A stretch of 45,985 nucleotides of DNA from the NCBI GenBank assembly GCA_947442255.1, contig CANEVO010000016.1, positions 1-45,985 on the forward strand, written 5' to 3'. Within the stretch, counting starts at the first letter, position 1. Each line of letters begins with the position of its first letter. The notes below the pieces were generated by a model, which made no database searches, had not been told where the DNA came from, and worked only from the letters and a program-made list of their open reading frames with translations. This stretch comes from Opitutia bacterium. GTDB lineage: Bacteria; Verrucomicrobiota; Verrucomicrobiae; Opitutales; Opitutaceae. The translations under genes and the position numbers were made by a program. Below, in pieces: positions 35,197 through 43,888 of this stretch.

Positions 35197-37752
35197 TTAC
35201 AACGCGGCCCGGACTTTTTGGACCTCGTAGCACTCGATGAGATCGCCGGCCTGGTAGCCGTTGAAGTCGTCGAGCTTGATGCCGCACTCGAGGCCGGCGC
35301 GAACCTCGTTCGCATCGTCCTTGAAGCGCTTGAGCGTCCCAATCTTGCCCTCGTGCACGATCTCGCGGCCCCGGCGCAGGCGCGCCGACGCATTGCGATT
35401 GATCTTGCCCTCGGTGACGAGACAGCCGGCGACGAAGCCCTTGGCCAGCGGGAACACCTGCCGGACCTCGACCGCACCGGTCTTGGTTTCCTTCAGATCC
35501 GGATCGAGCATGTCCGCCATCATCTCGCGAACCTTGTCGCCCATCTCGTAGATGATCTCGTACGTCTCGACGCGGACGCCGTGGTGTTTCGCGAGCGGCG
35601 TGACGCCGCTTTCGAGCTTCGTATGGAAACCGATGATGACCGAACCGGCGGCGCCCGCCATGAGGACATCGTTCTTGGTGACGAGGCCGACCTCGGTGGA
35701 AACGATCTCGAGCGAGACCTTGGTGCTCTTGATGCCCTCGAGGACATTGCGCACGGCCTCGGCGGAGCCGAAGACATCGGTCTTGATGATCAACTTCAGC
35801 ACCTTGGCTTGGGTGGCCGCGATGTTGGCGAAAAGGCGCTCGACGGAAACTTCCTTCGGCGTCGCCGCCGCGGTGGTTGCCACCTGCTTGATCCGGAACT
35901 CCTCTTCCTCCGCAATCTTCTCAGCCTCGCGGACATTCTTGACCGCCTTGAACGCGGCGCCGCTGTCGGGCGTGCCGGACCAGCCGATGACGCGCACGGG
36001 CGTGCCGGGCGTCGCTTCCTTCACGTTCTCGCCGTGATCGTCGTACATGGCGCGAACGCGGGCAAAGTGCGCACCGCAGACAATCGCATCGCCGATGCGC
36101 AGCGTGCCACGCTGAACAATCACCGTCGCGAGCGGGCCGCGGCCGAAATCGATTTCCGACTCAATCACGAGACCGCTGGCCTCCGCCTTCGGATTGGCCG
36201 TGAGCTCAAGCACGTCGGTCTGGAGGAGGATCATATCGAGCAGCTCGGTGATGCCCTGACCCTTGATCGCCGATACCGGCACGGTGATCGTCTGACCGCC
36301 CCAGTCCTCGGGGGCGATGTTGCGCTGCTGCATCTGGTTCTTCACCTGATCCAGGTTGGCGCCCTTCACGTCCATCTTGTTGACGGCGACGATGAGCGCG
36401 AATCGATCGGGCTGCTGCTCCTTGACGGCGAGGGCAATCTTCAGCGCCTCGTCGGTCTGCGGCATGAAACCGTCATCGGCGGCGACCACGAGGATCGCGA
36501 TATCGGTGACGCTGGCGCCGCGGGCGCGCATCTTGGTGAAGGCGGCGTGACCGGGCGTGTCGAGGAAGGTGATCTTGCGGCCGTTGAATTCGATCTGGTA
36601 CGCGCCGATGTGCTGCGTGATGCCGCCGGCCTCACCCGCGACGACGTTCGCCTTGCGGATGGCGTCGAGGAGGGAGGTCTTGCCGTGGTCGACGTGACCG
36701 AGAATGCACACGACCGGCGGGCGCGGCTGGAGGAACTTCGACTCGTCCTCGACCGGCTTTTTTTCCTTCTTCTCCTTCGCAGCCGCCGCCTGCTGGACGG
36801 GATCGCCGCGATGCTTGATCTCGAGCAGGAAACCGTACTTGTCCGCCACCTTCTGGGCCACGGACTCCTCAATCGTCGAGTTCATCGCCGCGAAGCCCAC
36901 GATCTGGTTGAGCTCGGAGATCAACTTGAAAGGCTTCAACCCGAGCGCGAGGGCGAAATCCCGCACGACGATCGGCGGCTTGAGGTGCAGCACCTTGGTG
37001 TCGCCCTGCATCGTGATGACAGGGGCGACCGGGGCGGGAGCGACGACACCCGGAAGCGGCGGTGGCTTTGGCGCCATGGTCGCTGCGGGCGGACGAACCG
37101 GAACGGGCGGCGGCGCCGTTGGGACCTTGGCCACGGGCACCGGAGGCGGAGCGGGCACCGAAACCGGAGCCGAGCGCAAAATCGCGGCCACCAGGGCGGG
37201 GACGGGTGCCGACACGGCGGTCGGCCTCAGGGCCTGAGCGACAGCGGGCATCGGGACGCGAACCGGCGGCGGCGCCATGGGCACCGGGGCGGGACGGGGC
37301 GCGGGGGCCGCGACGGGAATGCGCGCCACGGGTGGCGGCGCTGAAACGTGGCGGGGTGCAGCGGGAGGCATCGCCGCAGGCTTCGCGACTGGCGGCGGGA
37401 TCGGCGGCAAGGGGGCCGGTGACTTCGCGGCCGCGGCCTTCGCGGCGGCGGCGACTTCCTTCTCGCGATCGATATCGTCCTTGGACTTCACGAACGCTCC
37501 CGGGGGCAAACTGATCCTGGCCGCGGCGGTGTCGACTGGCGCGCTGGCGGGCGCGGCCACGACGTCGGCGGGGACGTCGGTCGCCGGCTTCTTGGTGAAC
37601 TCGTCCCGCAACGCCTCGGCGTTGATGTTATCGACGGTGCTCGAGACTGACTTCACATCCGCGGCGATGATTTTGCGCTCTTTGAGGAGCGCTATCATCT
37701 CCTTGTTGTCCAAGCCGAGTTCTTCGGCGAGTTTGTGGATGCGAATGCTCAT
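35197..37752 (-). CDS. infB: Translation initiation factor IF-2
   Basis: The 851-aa product has an N-terminal IF2-N helix bundle (MSIRIHKLAEELGLDNKEMI). A long alanine/proline-rich linker runs at about 105-245. A second IF2-N-like segment lies at about 255-315, and the GTPase domain carries GHVDHGKT (352-359), DTPGH and NKMD. The C-terminal beta barrels and the initiator-tRNA-binding domain follow. IF-2 brings fMet-tRNA to the 30S subunit. It is 27 bp after nusA, the classical arrangement. Confidence 0.97.
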   Translation of the reverse strand: MSIRIHKLAEELGLDNKEMIALLKERKIIAADVKSVSSTVDNINAEALRDEFTKKPATDVPADVVAAPASAPVDTAAARISLPPGAFVKSKDDIDREKEVAAAAKAAAAKSPAPLPPIPPPVAKPAAMPPAAPRHVSAPPPVARIPVAAPAPRPAPVPMAPPPVRVPMPAVAQALRPTAVSAPVPALVAAILRSAPVSVPAPPPVPVAKVPTAPPPVPVRPPAATMAPKPPPLPGVVAPAPVAPVITMQGDTKVLHLKPPIVVRDFALALGLKPFKLISELNQIVGFAAMNSTIEESVAQKVADKYGFLLEIKHRGDPVQQAAAAKEKKEKKPVEDESKFLQPRPPVVCILGHVDHGKTSLLDAIRKANVVAGEAGGITQHIGAYQIEFNGRKITFLDTPGHAAFTKMRARGASVTDIAILVVAADDGFMPQTDEALKIALAVKEQQPDRFALIVAVNKMDVKGANLDQVKNQMQQRNIAPEDWGGQTITVPVSAIKGQGITELLDMILLQTDVLELTANPKAEASGLVIESEIDFGRGPLATVIVQRGTLRIGDAIVCGAHFARVRAMYDDHGENVKEATPGTPVRVIGWSGTPDSGAAFKAVKNVREAEKIAEEEEFRIKQVATTAAATPKEVSVERLFANIAATQAKVLKLIIKTDVFGSAEAVRNVLEGIKSTKVSLEIVSTEVGLVTKNDVLMAGAAGSVIIGFHTKLESGVTPLAKHHGVRVETYEIIYEMGDKVREMMADMLDPDLKETKTGAVEVRQVFPLAKGFVAGCLVTEGKINRNASARLRRGREIVHEGKIGTLKRFKDDANEVRAGLECGIKLDDFNGYQAGDLIECYEVQKVRAAL

Positions 37753-37779
37753 GCAGTAGAATACAGAAGAAAGTGACGG

Positions 37780-39015
37780 TTATTGCGCGGAACGGGCGGT
37801 GACGCGGGAGATGATATCCGCGGCTTCCTCGGCGGTGAAGCCGGCGCCCTCGAGATCGCCGGCCTCGACACCCTCGAAGAGTTCGAGGGACACGAAGCCG
37901 GATTTGACCAGACGGAGGGCGGTCGCCTCAGGAATGCCGAGGGTGGCGACGAGCTTGCGCTTGGCATCGCCCTCGGGATCAGCGCCGACCGCCTTGAATT
38001 CCTCGATGTCGAGCCGCCAGCCGATGAGGCGCGATGTGAGCCGCGCGTTCTGGCCCTTGCGGCCGATGGCGATCGCGAGATCGTCGGTCGCCACCTTGAG
38101 GAGAATGCGATGGCTCTTCTCATCGAGCACGATCTCGCGCGGCAGGGCCGGCTTGAGGGCCTCGATGATCATCTCGCGGGGATCCGCGTAGTACTTGATG
38201 ATGTCGATCTTCTCGCCGCCGAGTTCCCGCACGATCGTCTTCACGCGGGCACCGCGGGCGCCCACGCAGGCACCGACCGGGTCCACCTTCGGGTCGCTGC
38301 TGGTGACCGCAATCTTGGTGCGGTAACCGGGCTCGCGGGCGAAGGCCTCGATCTTGACGGTACCGTCGGCCACTTCCGTGACCTCGAGTTCGAACAGGCG
38401 GCGGACAAACTTGGGGCTGGCGCGGCTGAGAATGATCTCCGGTCCGCGCGGCGTGCTCTGGATCTCCACCAGGATGCAGCGGATCCGATCGCCAGGCTGG
38501 TACTCTTCGCCGGGGACCTGTTCCTTGCCGGGCAGGATCGCCTCGGCCTTGCCGAGATCGACATAGAGATCGTTGCGTTCGCGACGACGGACGGTGCCGG
38601 TCACGATGTTGCCCACCTGATCCTTGAAGTCGTCGTAAATGCGGTCCTTCTCGAACTGCCGCAGGCGCTGCATGACGGCTTGGCGGGCGGTCTGGGCCGC
38701 GATCCGGCCGAGCGTCGAGGGATCGACTTCCTTTTCCACCATTTCACCCAACACCGCGCCCGGGCGAACCGCCTGAGCCTTTTCGATATGAATCTCGGTC
38801 TTCGGATTGCTCACTGAATCAACCACCTTGAGCACGGCCCACGCATGTAACTGCCCGTTCTTCGGGTTGATATCGATCTTCAGTTCCTGACCCGAATTGA
38901 TGCCTTTTTGCGCGGCAGTCTTCAGCGCATTCGCGATCGTGGAGATCATATCGCCACGCGGAATGCCTTTCTCCTTCTCCATGTATTCCAGGACGGATAG
39001 AATTTCGCTGCTCAT
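37780..39015 (-). CDS. nusA: Transcription termination/antitermination factor NusA
   Basis: The 411-aa product has the NusA N-terminal RNA-polymerase-binding domain. The S1 domain follows (about 130-200, [20 protein letters not shown]), then two KH domains ([34 protein letters not shown]) and a single C-terminal helix-hairpin-helix segment ([26 protein letters not shown]). It lacks one of the two C-terminal acidic repeats of the E. coli protein (495 aa), as in most bacteria outside gamma-proteobacteria. Its leader (39033-39120) carries a promoter and an intrinsic terminator, so its own synthesis may be controlled by attenuation. No rimP gene lies upstream. Confidence 0.97.
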   Translation of the reverse strand: MSSEILSVLEYMEKEKGIPRGDMISTIANALKTAAQKGINSGQELKIDINPKNGQLHAWAVLKVVDSVSNPKTEIHIEKAQAVRPGAVLGEMVEKEVDPSTLGRIAAQTARQAVMQRLRQFEKDRIYDDFKDQVGNIVTGTVRRRERNDLYVDLGKAEAILPGKEQVPGEEYQPGDRIRCILVEIQSTPRGPEIILSRASPKFVRRLFELEVTEVADGTVKIEAFAREPGYRTKIAVTSSDPKVDPVGACVGARGARVKTIVRELGGEKIDIIKYYADPREMIIEALKPALPREIVLDEKSHRILLKVATDDLAIAIGRKGQNARLTSRLIGWRLDIEEFKAVGADPEGDAKRKLVATLGIPEATALRLVKSGFVSLELFEGVEAGDLEGAGFTAEEAADIISRVTARSAQ

Positions 39016-39032
39016 AAGGGAGGATTAATGGG

Positions 39033-39059
39033 AAAAAAAAAGCGGGCCGCAGGGCCCAC
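39033..39059 (-). terminator. Leader terminator (attenuator) before nusA
   Basis: On the minus strand GTGGGCC-CTGC-GGCCCGC makes a 7-bp GC-rich stem (39059 down to 39042, one G-U pair), followed at once by nine T (39041-39033). It ends 18 bp before the nusA ATG, inside the leader made from the promoter at 39091-39120. An upstream hairpin CACTTTC-TT-GAAAGTG (39057-39072) shares its last three bases with this stem, so the two compete. The terminator form is clear from sequence; regulated read-through is inferred. Confidence 0.75.
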
Positions 39060-39090
39060 TTTCTTGAAAGTGAGTGTGATAGAGTCTGGC

Positions 39091-39120
39091 AACGTAGCCT
39101 TTCGGCCAAAATTTTGTCAA
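39091..39120 (-). promoter_or_regulatory. Sigma70-type promoter of the nusA operon
   Basis: On the minus strand a perfect TTGACA (39120-39115) is followed after 18 bp by TACGTT (39096-39091), a fair -10 element. Transcription would start near 39084, leaving a leader of about 69 nt to the nusA ATG. Confidence 0.65.
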
Positions 39121-39249
39121 GCTCCCCGCCCCGCCGGGACCGTCGGAATCTTCCCTCGGTGAGGCCGACGCCGCGAAAGTTGAGGCACTTCCTTCCGCCC
39201 GCCCATTCCCAGCGCTTCCGGAGGGGGTCGAAGACCGCCCCGCCGGCGA

Positions 39250-40476
39250 TCAGATGAGGGGTCCGACTTCGCGCGCCTCACGCTCGATCAACCAGCCCAA
39301 CAGTCCTTGAGCCAGTCCATGGCAGGCGGGTTGGGCCCGGCCGTCAAAGACTCCGAGTTGCCGGAGGCCGGACTTTAGACTCGGCGGCAGGTCGCCGGCA
39401 AACCAGTGCTGCCAGAAGAAACTCGCGCCGTCCGCGTGGCCGGTGGTTGCCGCCAGCGGAAGCAAGCCATCGCAGACGAGCGTGTCGAAACGCGACCCCG
39501 TTAGACCGCCGGCACCGATCGCTTCGGCGAGGGCTGCCCGGACGTTTGTAAAACGAGCCATCCGGCGCGCGTCCCGCGTGGACAAATTGGGCGTGGCCTC
39601 CGCGGTCGGCATGGTCCAGCCACGCCAGCGGTCCGGCCAATCGGGCCGCCGCCCCGACCATTCGGCATATTGGCGAAGGCGTCGGCGGGGATGATTCGCC
39701 GGGCGCACGCCCTGCAGACTCCATCCACCCAACTCCGCTGCATAGGCCGCCTCCGCGGTCTCTGGCGCCGCGCTCCACTTCTGGATCGGCCATTGTCCCG
39801 CCACCCGCAGCATTGGTGCACGGTTGAACCGATAACCGAGAATCTCCAACGCCGCATGGTGGCACGCCCCCGGCCAGCCAAGACGCTGCACCCGCAAACG
39901 CGCGAAGTGAATCTTCTGGTTCCAGCGGGCCGTCGCATGGCGCGCGAGAGCGGCCGCGAGGTCCGTGGCCGACAGTGCGCCCAGTTCGTCCGGCAGCCGA
40001 CTGTGGGCCCGATTCGCCAATACCTCGACGGCTTCCTCGGCCGCGAACTCCTCCAACGCATGGTGCAGCAGCGGCAACAAGGTCAGAGTCGGGATCGGAC
40101 CGGCCGCGCCAACCGTCGGATGCCCGGCGGGCACAGGAAAGAGCACGACATGGAGCAAGACTCGATCGTATGCTGGATCGCGGGCGTGACCGTGCGCCTC
40201 CCAATCGCTCACGTGCAGGTGCACCTCGATGTCACCGGTCGTTTCCGGCCCGTCCGCGAAACGCAGCCGCGCCGATCGAAAGTCCGGCCCGCTGAGCAGA
40301 TTCCATTTGCCGGGATGAAGAATCCGCACCCGTCGTCCGTCCGCCGTACAGGCCGCCGCCCGATCGAAATCGCCGCGCAGCCAAATCTTTTGGAGCAGGC
40401 GTTCTGAAAACGAAAACGCCCCGTAGAGCCCCTGTAGTTCGGCGACCGCGGGCGGGAACGGAGCGGCGGTGTGCAC
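39250..40476 (-). CDS. DUF2851 family protein
   Basis: The 408-aa product (GTG start, 40476) matches DUF2851: ELQGLYGAFSFSERLLQKIW at the start, RVRILHPGKWNLLSGPDFRSA, TTGDIEVHLHVSDWEAHGH, YDRVLLHVVLF and a late GSRFDTLVCDGLLPLAA. The family is common in Verrucomicrobia and Bacteroidetes and has no known activity; the pattern of histidines and acidic residues in the N-terminal half recalls a metal-dependent enzyme, which is speculation. It lies upstream of nusA on the same strand with 234 bp between, where the nusA promoter sits, so it is a separate unit. tRNA-Ser lies 106 bp upstream. Confidence 0.85.
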   Translation of the reverse strand: MHTAAPFPPAVAELQGLYGAFSFSERLLQKIWLRGDFDRAAACTADGRRVRILHPGKWNLLSGPDFRSARLRFADGPETTGDIEVHLHVSDWEAHGHARDPAYDRVLLHVVLFPVPAGHPTVGAAGPIPTLTLLPLLHHALEEFAAEEAVEVLANRAHSRLPDELGALSATDLAAALARHATARWNQKIHFARLRVQRLGWPGACHHAALEILGYRFNRAPMLRVAGQWPIQKWSAAPETAEAAYAAELGGWSLQGVRPANHPRRRLRQYAEWSGRRPDWPDRWRGWTMPTAEATPNLSTRDARRMARFTNVRAALAEAIGAGGLTGSRFDTLVCDGLLPLAATTGHADGASFFWQHWFAGDLPPSLKSGLRQLGVFDGRAQPACHGLAQGLLGWLIEREAREVGPLI

Positions 40477-40582
40477 CGGCCAAGGAAAGCGACGCCGGGG
40501 CCGCCCCGCACGGCGTCGTTCACCCCTTTTTATGGGCGGCGCCGAGATGCGATTCGTTCCTCCGGGACTGGCCCAGGAAGAA

Positions 40583-40669
40583 CGGAGGGGGTGAGATTCG
40601 AACTCACGGTGAACTTACGCCCACGCCAGTTTTCAAGACTGGAGCCATAAACCACTCGGCCACCCCTCC
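40583..40669 (-). tRNA. tRNA-Ser (anticodon UGA)
   Basis: The 87-nt gene reads from 40669. The acceptor stem is GGAGGGG/CCCCTCC with discriminator G, and the anticodon stem CCAGT/ACTGG has loop CTTGAAA with TGA at 40635-40633. A long variable arm, GCGTGGGCGTAAGTTCACC, follows, then the T arm GTGAG-TTCGAAT-CTCAC. The long variable arm is typical of serine tRNAs. It reads UCA (and UCG). CCA is not encoded. Confidence 0.95.
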
Positions 40670-40742
40670 AGAGGAGAGGCTGATCCTTTCGTCGATTCCT
40701 CCATGGACGCAAGCCCGGCATCGGCACGGATGCTGCCCACCG

Positions 40743-41371
40743 GGCGGCGAGGCGGTGATGCACTGGTTTCCGCCCCGCGAGCGAGCGCTGGCGGCCTCCT
40801 TTTTTCAAGCTGGCCCACAGGTCGCCGCCGTCGTGGCGCCCGCGATCGTGCCGTGGGTCGCGTACAGCTATGGCTGGCAGATGGCGTTCATCGCGGCCGG
40901 CGTGGCGGGTTTCCTCTGGTTGCTCCTCTGGATTCCCTTTTATCGCAACGAGCCGGCGGAGAGCCGCTTCATTTTGCCCGGCGAGCGCGCAAGACCGCCA
41001 TGTTCATCTTCTCGATCTGCGTCATGCCGGCGGCCCTCGCGCCGCGCGTCAGCGAGTGGCTGGCGGTTTTTCTCATCGGCCTCGCGGCCGCCGCGCACCA
41101 GGCGTGGTCCGCAACCACCTACGCCTCGGCCTCCGACATGTTTCCCAAGCGCACGATCGCTGCGCTTGCCGGCATCGGCGGCGCCGTGGGCTCGCTCGGC
41201 GGCATCCTGTTTCCCATCTTCGCCGGGCGGATGCTCGACCACTACCAGCTCTTGCCGGGCGGCGAATCCGCCGGTTACGCCATCCTCATCACCATCTGCG
41301 GCAGCGCCTACATCGTCGCCTTTCTGGTCAATCACCTCCTCGACTCGCGGTTCGAGCCGGTGAAAATTTGA
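40743..41371 (+). pseudogene. Decayed ACS-type MFS transporter (hexuronate/galactonate-like), truncated and frameshifted
   Basis: Two reading frames together encode parts of one transporter. From 40743 to about 40985 one frame reads GGEAVMHWFPPRERALAASF, AGPQVAAVVAPAIVPWV and a helix with SYGWQMAFIAAGVAGFLW, the TM4-TM6 region of anion:cation symporter MFS proteins such as ExuT. At about 40985 the sequence jumps to another frame reading RKTAMFIFSICVMPAA, GLAAAAHQAWSATTYASASD and MFPKRTIAALAGIGGAVGSL, and on to the family's C-terminus at 41371. The first three helices are missing and about 100 residues covering TM7-TM8 appear deleted at the junction. It begins within 75 bp of the 5' end of tRNA-Ser. 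Confidence 0.85.
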
Positions 41372-41461
41372 GCGCGCTTGACGGGGCATGACGCCGGAGC
41401 TTGGCTCGGCGCACCCTCTCCCGCTGTGATCCGATCCCCGGATTCCGGCTCTCACTTTCCC

Positions 41462-42229
41462 ATGTTGCGCAGACTTCCCCTCCTCCTGCTGGCGTACTCC
41501 CTGACGCTCGCCTCGCTGCTCGCCCAGCACGGCTATACTCCCGCCGACGTCGAAGACGGCGGCCGGCTCTTCCGCGCCAACTGTGCGAACTGCCACGGGC
41601 CCGACGGCAATTTCATCCCCGGCATCGACCTGGGCCGCAATCGCTTCAAGACCGCGTCCACCGACAGCGACCTCGTCCGCGTCATCCGCATCGGCGTCCC
41701 GGGTACGGCGATGCCGCCCAACAATTACTCCGAATTTCAGGCCACGACCATCGTCGCCTACCTGCGTTCGATGGCCGCAGACGAGGCCCGCGCGGGCGCG
41801 CTCGGCGGCGATCCGTCGCGGGGCAAGGCGTGGTACGAGAAGAGCGACTGCGCCACGTGCCACCGCGTGAAAGGTGTCGGCTCCCGCCAGGGACCCGACC
41901 TGACGGAGATTGGCGCCATCCGCCGCGCCGGGGAACTCGAACGCTCGCTCCTCGAACCCGACGCCGAGGTGCTCCAGGCCAGCCGCCTGCTACAGATCGC
42001 CGCGAAGGACGGCATCACCATCACTGGAATCATGCTCAACCAGGACGCCTTCAGTGTGCAGATCCTTGATACCAAGGATCAGCTCCTGTCGATCCCGCGG
42101 GACACGATCCGCGACCAGAGTTTCGTGACCAAGTCCCCGATGCCGTCGTATCGGGACAAATTGAATGCTCAGGAGCTGGCCGACCTCGTCAGCTACCTTG
42201 CCTCGCTGAAAGGCGCCGCCGCCCCATGA
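41462..42229 (+). CDS. Diheme c-type cytochrome with Verrucomicrobium-type heme-binding domain
   Basis: The 255-aa product has a signal peptide (MLRRLPLLLLAYSLTLASLLAQ). A first cytochrome c domain carries CANCH at 41-45 and the likely axial methionine in PGTAMPP (Met84). A second heme motif CATCH lies at 130-134, followed by GPDLTEIGAIRRAGELERSL, IAAKDGITITGIML, SPMPSY and LNAQELADLVSYLASL. This second half matches the Pirellula/Verrucomicrobium-type heme-binding domain, normally found at the end of giant membrane-bound dehydrogenases. Its stop overlaps the dehydrogenase start (ATGATGA at 42226-42232), so it is the likely electron acceptor of that enzyme. Maturation would need the System II genes. 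Confidence 0.9.
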   Translation: MLRRLPLLLLAYSLTLASLLAQHGYTPADVEDGGRLFRANCANCHGPDGNFIPGIDLGRNRFKTASTDSDLVRVIRIGVPGTAMPPNNYSEFQATTIVAYLRSMAADEARAGALGGDPSRGKAWYEKSDCATCHRVKGVGSRQGPDLTEIGAIRRAGELERSLLEPDAEVLQASRLLQIAAKDGITITGIMLNQDAFSVQILDTKDQLLSIPRDTIRDQSFVTKSPMPSYRDKLNAQELADLVSYLASLKGAAAP

Positions 42230-43857
42230 TGACCCGTACCCTCCTCCTCCTGCTCCTGATCGGCCGCGCCTTCGCGGCAGACGTCACGTTTGATCGGATC
42301 CTGCGGGCCCCGCAGGAGCCGCAGAACTGGCTCACCCATTCCGGCTCGGTACTCAGCCAACGGCACAGCCCGCTGCAGGACATCACGCCGGAGAACGTGA
42401 AGGACCTTGAGCTGCAATGGGTCTTCCAGGCCCGCTCCCTCGAGAAGTTCGAGGCCACGCCGCTCGTCGTGGACGGCATCATGTACACCGTGCAGGCGCC
42501 CAACGACGTCGTCGCGATGGATGCCGCGACCGGACGGATCTTCTGGATCTACTCCTACCGGCCCTCGCCCGACTCGCGGCCCTGCTGCGGCCGGGTGAAC
42601 CGCGGCCTCGCGATCCTCGGTGACACCTTGTTCATGGCCACGCTCGACGCGCACCTGATCGCGATCGACACCAAGACCGGCGCCTTGAACTGGAACGTGC
42701 AGGTGGCGAAACCGGAAGCTGGATACGCGATGAGCGTCGCCCCGCTGGTGATCAAGGACAAGGTCATCATCGGCACCGCCGGCGGCGAGTACGGCATCCG
42801 CGGCTTCATCGCCGCGCACGATGCCAAGACCGGCAAGGAGGCGTGGCGCTTCTACACGATTCCCGGCCCGGGGGAGCCCGGCCACGAGACCTGGCCCGCC
42901 GGCACCGACGCGTGGGAACATGGCGGCGCCTCCATCTGGGTCACCGGCTCCTACGATCCCGAGACCAACCTCACCTTCTGGGGCGTCGGCAATCCCGGCC
43001 CCGATTGGAACAGCGACGAGCGCCCCGGCGACAATCTGTACAGCGACAGTGTCGTCGCCCTCGATGCCGACACCGGCAAGCTGAAGTGGCACTATCAGTT
43101 CACGCCGCATGACGACTGGGACTACGATTCCACCCAGATTCCGGTGCTCGCCGACATCACCTGGCAGGGCAAGCCCCGCAAGGTCATGATGTGGGCCAAC
43201 CGCAACGGATTCTTTTACATCCTCGATCGCATCACGGGCCAGTACCTCATGGGCAAGCCCTTCGTCGACGTGACGTGGGCGACCGGGATCGACGAGACCG
43301 GCCGCCCCATCCGGGCCCCGGGCATGGCCCCGACCCGCGAGGGTGTGACGGTTTCCCCCGGCGTCCAGGGCGGCACCAACTGGTACTCGCCGTCCTACAG
43401 CCCGCGCACCGGCCTGTTCTACGTCCCCACGTGGGCCAGCTACACGAGTTCCTTCACCAAGACGCCGGCGAAGTATGAGGCCGGCCGCTCCTTCACGGGC
43501 GGCTCGCCCCGCTCCATCGTTCCTTCCATCCGATATCCGCAGGTCAACAATCGCAACCCGGCCGATGGCTACGGCGCCGTCCGCGCGATCGATCCGCTGA
43601 CCGGCGAACGGAAGTGGGAATTCAAGATGGCCGACGTCACCGATGCCGGGATCCTCACCACCGCGTCAGACGTGCTCTTTAGCGGCGGCCGCGATGGCTA
43701 CTTCTATGCGCTCGACGCGCGGAACGGCGAACTGCTCTGGAAGGTCAACGTCGGCGGCGGTGTCGCCTCCGGCCCGATCAGCTACTCGGTCGGGGGGCGG
43801 CAGTACATCGCCGTCACCGCCGGCAGCAGCCTGTTCGCCTACGCCCTGCGGAAGTAG
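42226..43857 (+). CDS. PQQ-dependent alcohol dehydrogenase, exported
   Basis: The 543-aa product has a signal peptide (MMTRTLLLLLLIGRAFAA) and an eight-bladed quinoprotein propeller with repeated tryptophan-docking strands (AMDAATGRIFWIYSY, AIDTKTGALNWNVQV, AHDAKTGKEAWRFYT, ALDADTGKLKWHYQF, AIDPLTGERKWEFKM, ALDARNGELLWKVNV). The adjacent cysteine pair C120-C121 (RPCCGRVNRG) can make the disulfide ring over PQQ. The catalytic region reads TPHDDWDYDSTQ with Asp299 and a second Asp at 301. In methanol/ethanol dehydrogenases this Asp-x-Asp pair marks lanthanide users, though some sugar-type quinoproteins also have it. It lacks a cytochrome domain; the coupled cytochrome supplies that. No PQQ synthesis genes are in the window. 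Confidence 0.92.
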   Translation: MMTRTLLLLLLIGRAFAADVTFDRILRAPQEPQNWLTHSGSVLSQRHSPLQDITPENVKDLELQWVFQARSLEKFEATPLVVDGIMYTVQAPNDVVAMDAATGRIFWIYSYRPSPDSRPCCGRVNRGLAILGDTLFMATLDAHLIAIDTKTGALNWNVQVAKPEAGYAMSVAPLVIKDKVIIGTAGGEYGIRGFIAAHDAKTGKEAWRFYTIPGPGEPGHETWPAGTDAWEHGGASIWVTGSYDPETNLTFWGVGNPGPDWNSDERPGDNLYSDSVVALDADTGKLKWHYQFTPHDDWDYDSTQIPVLADITWQGKPRKVMMWANRNGFFYILDRITGQYLMGKPFVDVTWATGIDETGRPIRAPGMAPTREGVTVSPGVQGGTNWYSPSYSPRTGLFYVPTWASYTSSFTKTPAKYEAGRSFTGGSPRSIVPSIRYPQVNNRNPADGYGAVRAIDPLTGERKWEFKMADVTDAGILTTASDVLFSGGRDGYFYALDARNGELLWKVNVGGGVASGPISYSVGGRQYIAVTAGSSLFAYALRK

Positions 43858-43870
43858 TGAGCCGATCGGA

Positions 43871-43888
43871 TTCCGCCTGAAGGCGGAA
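43871..43888. repeat. TTCCGCC-TGAA-GGCGGAA hairpin between convergent genes
   Basis: A perfect 7-bp stem with loop TGAA lies in the 31 bp between the dehydrogenase stop and the coiled-coil stop. The related hairpin GTCCCGCC-TGAA-GGCGGGAC is at 22534-22553, so this belongs to an interspersed family. Confidence 0.75.
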
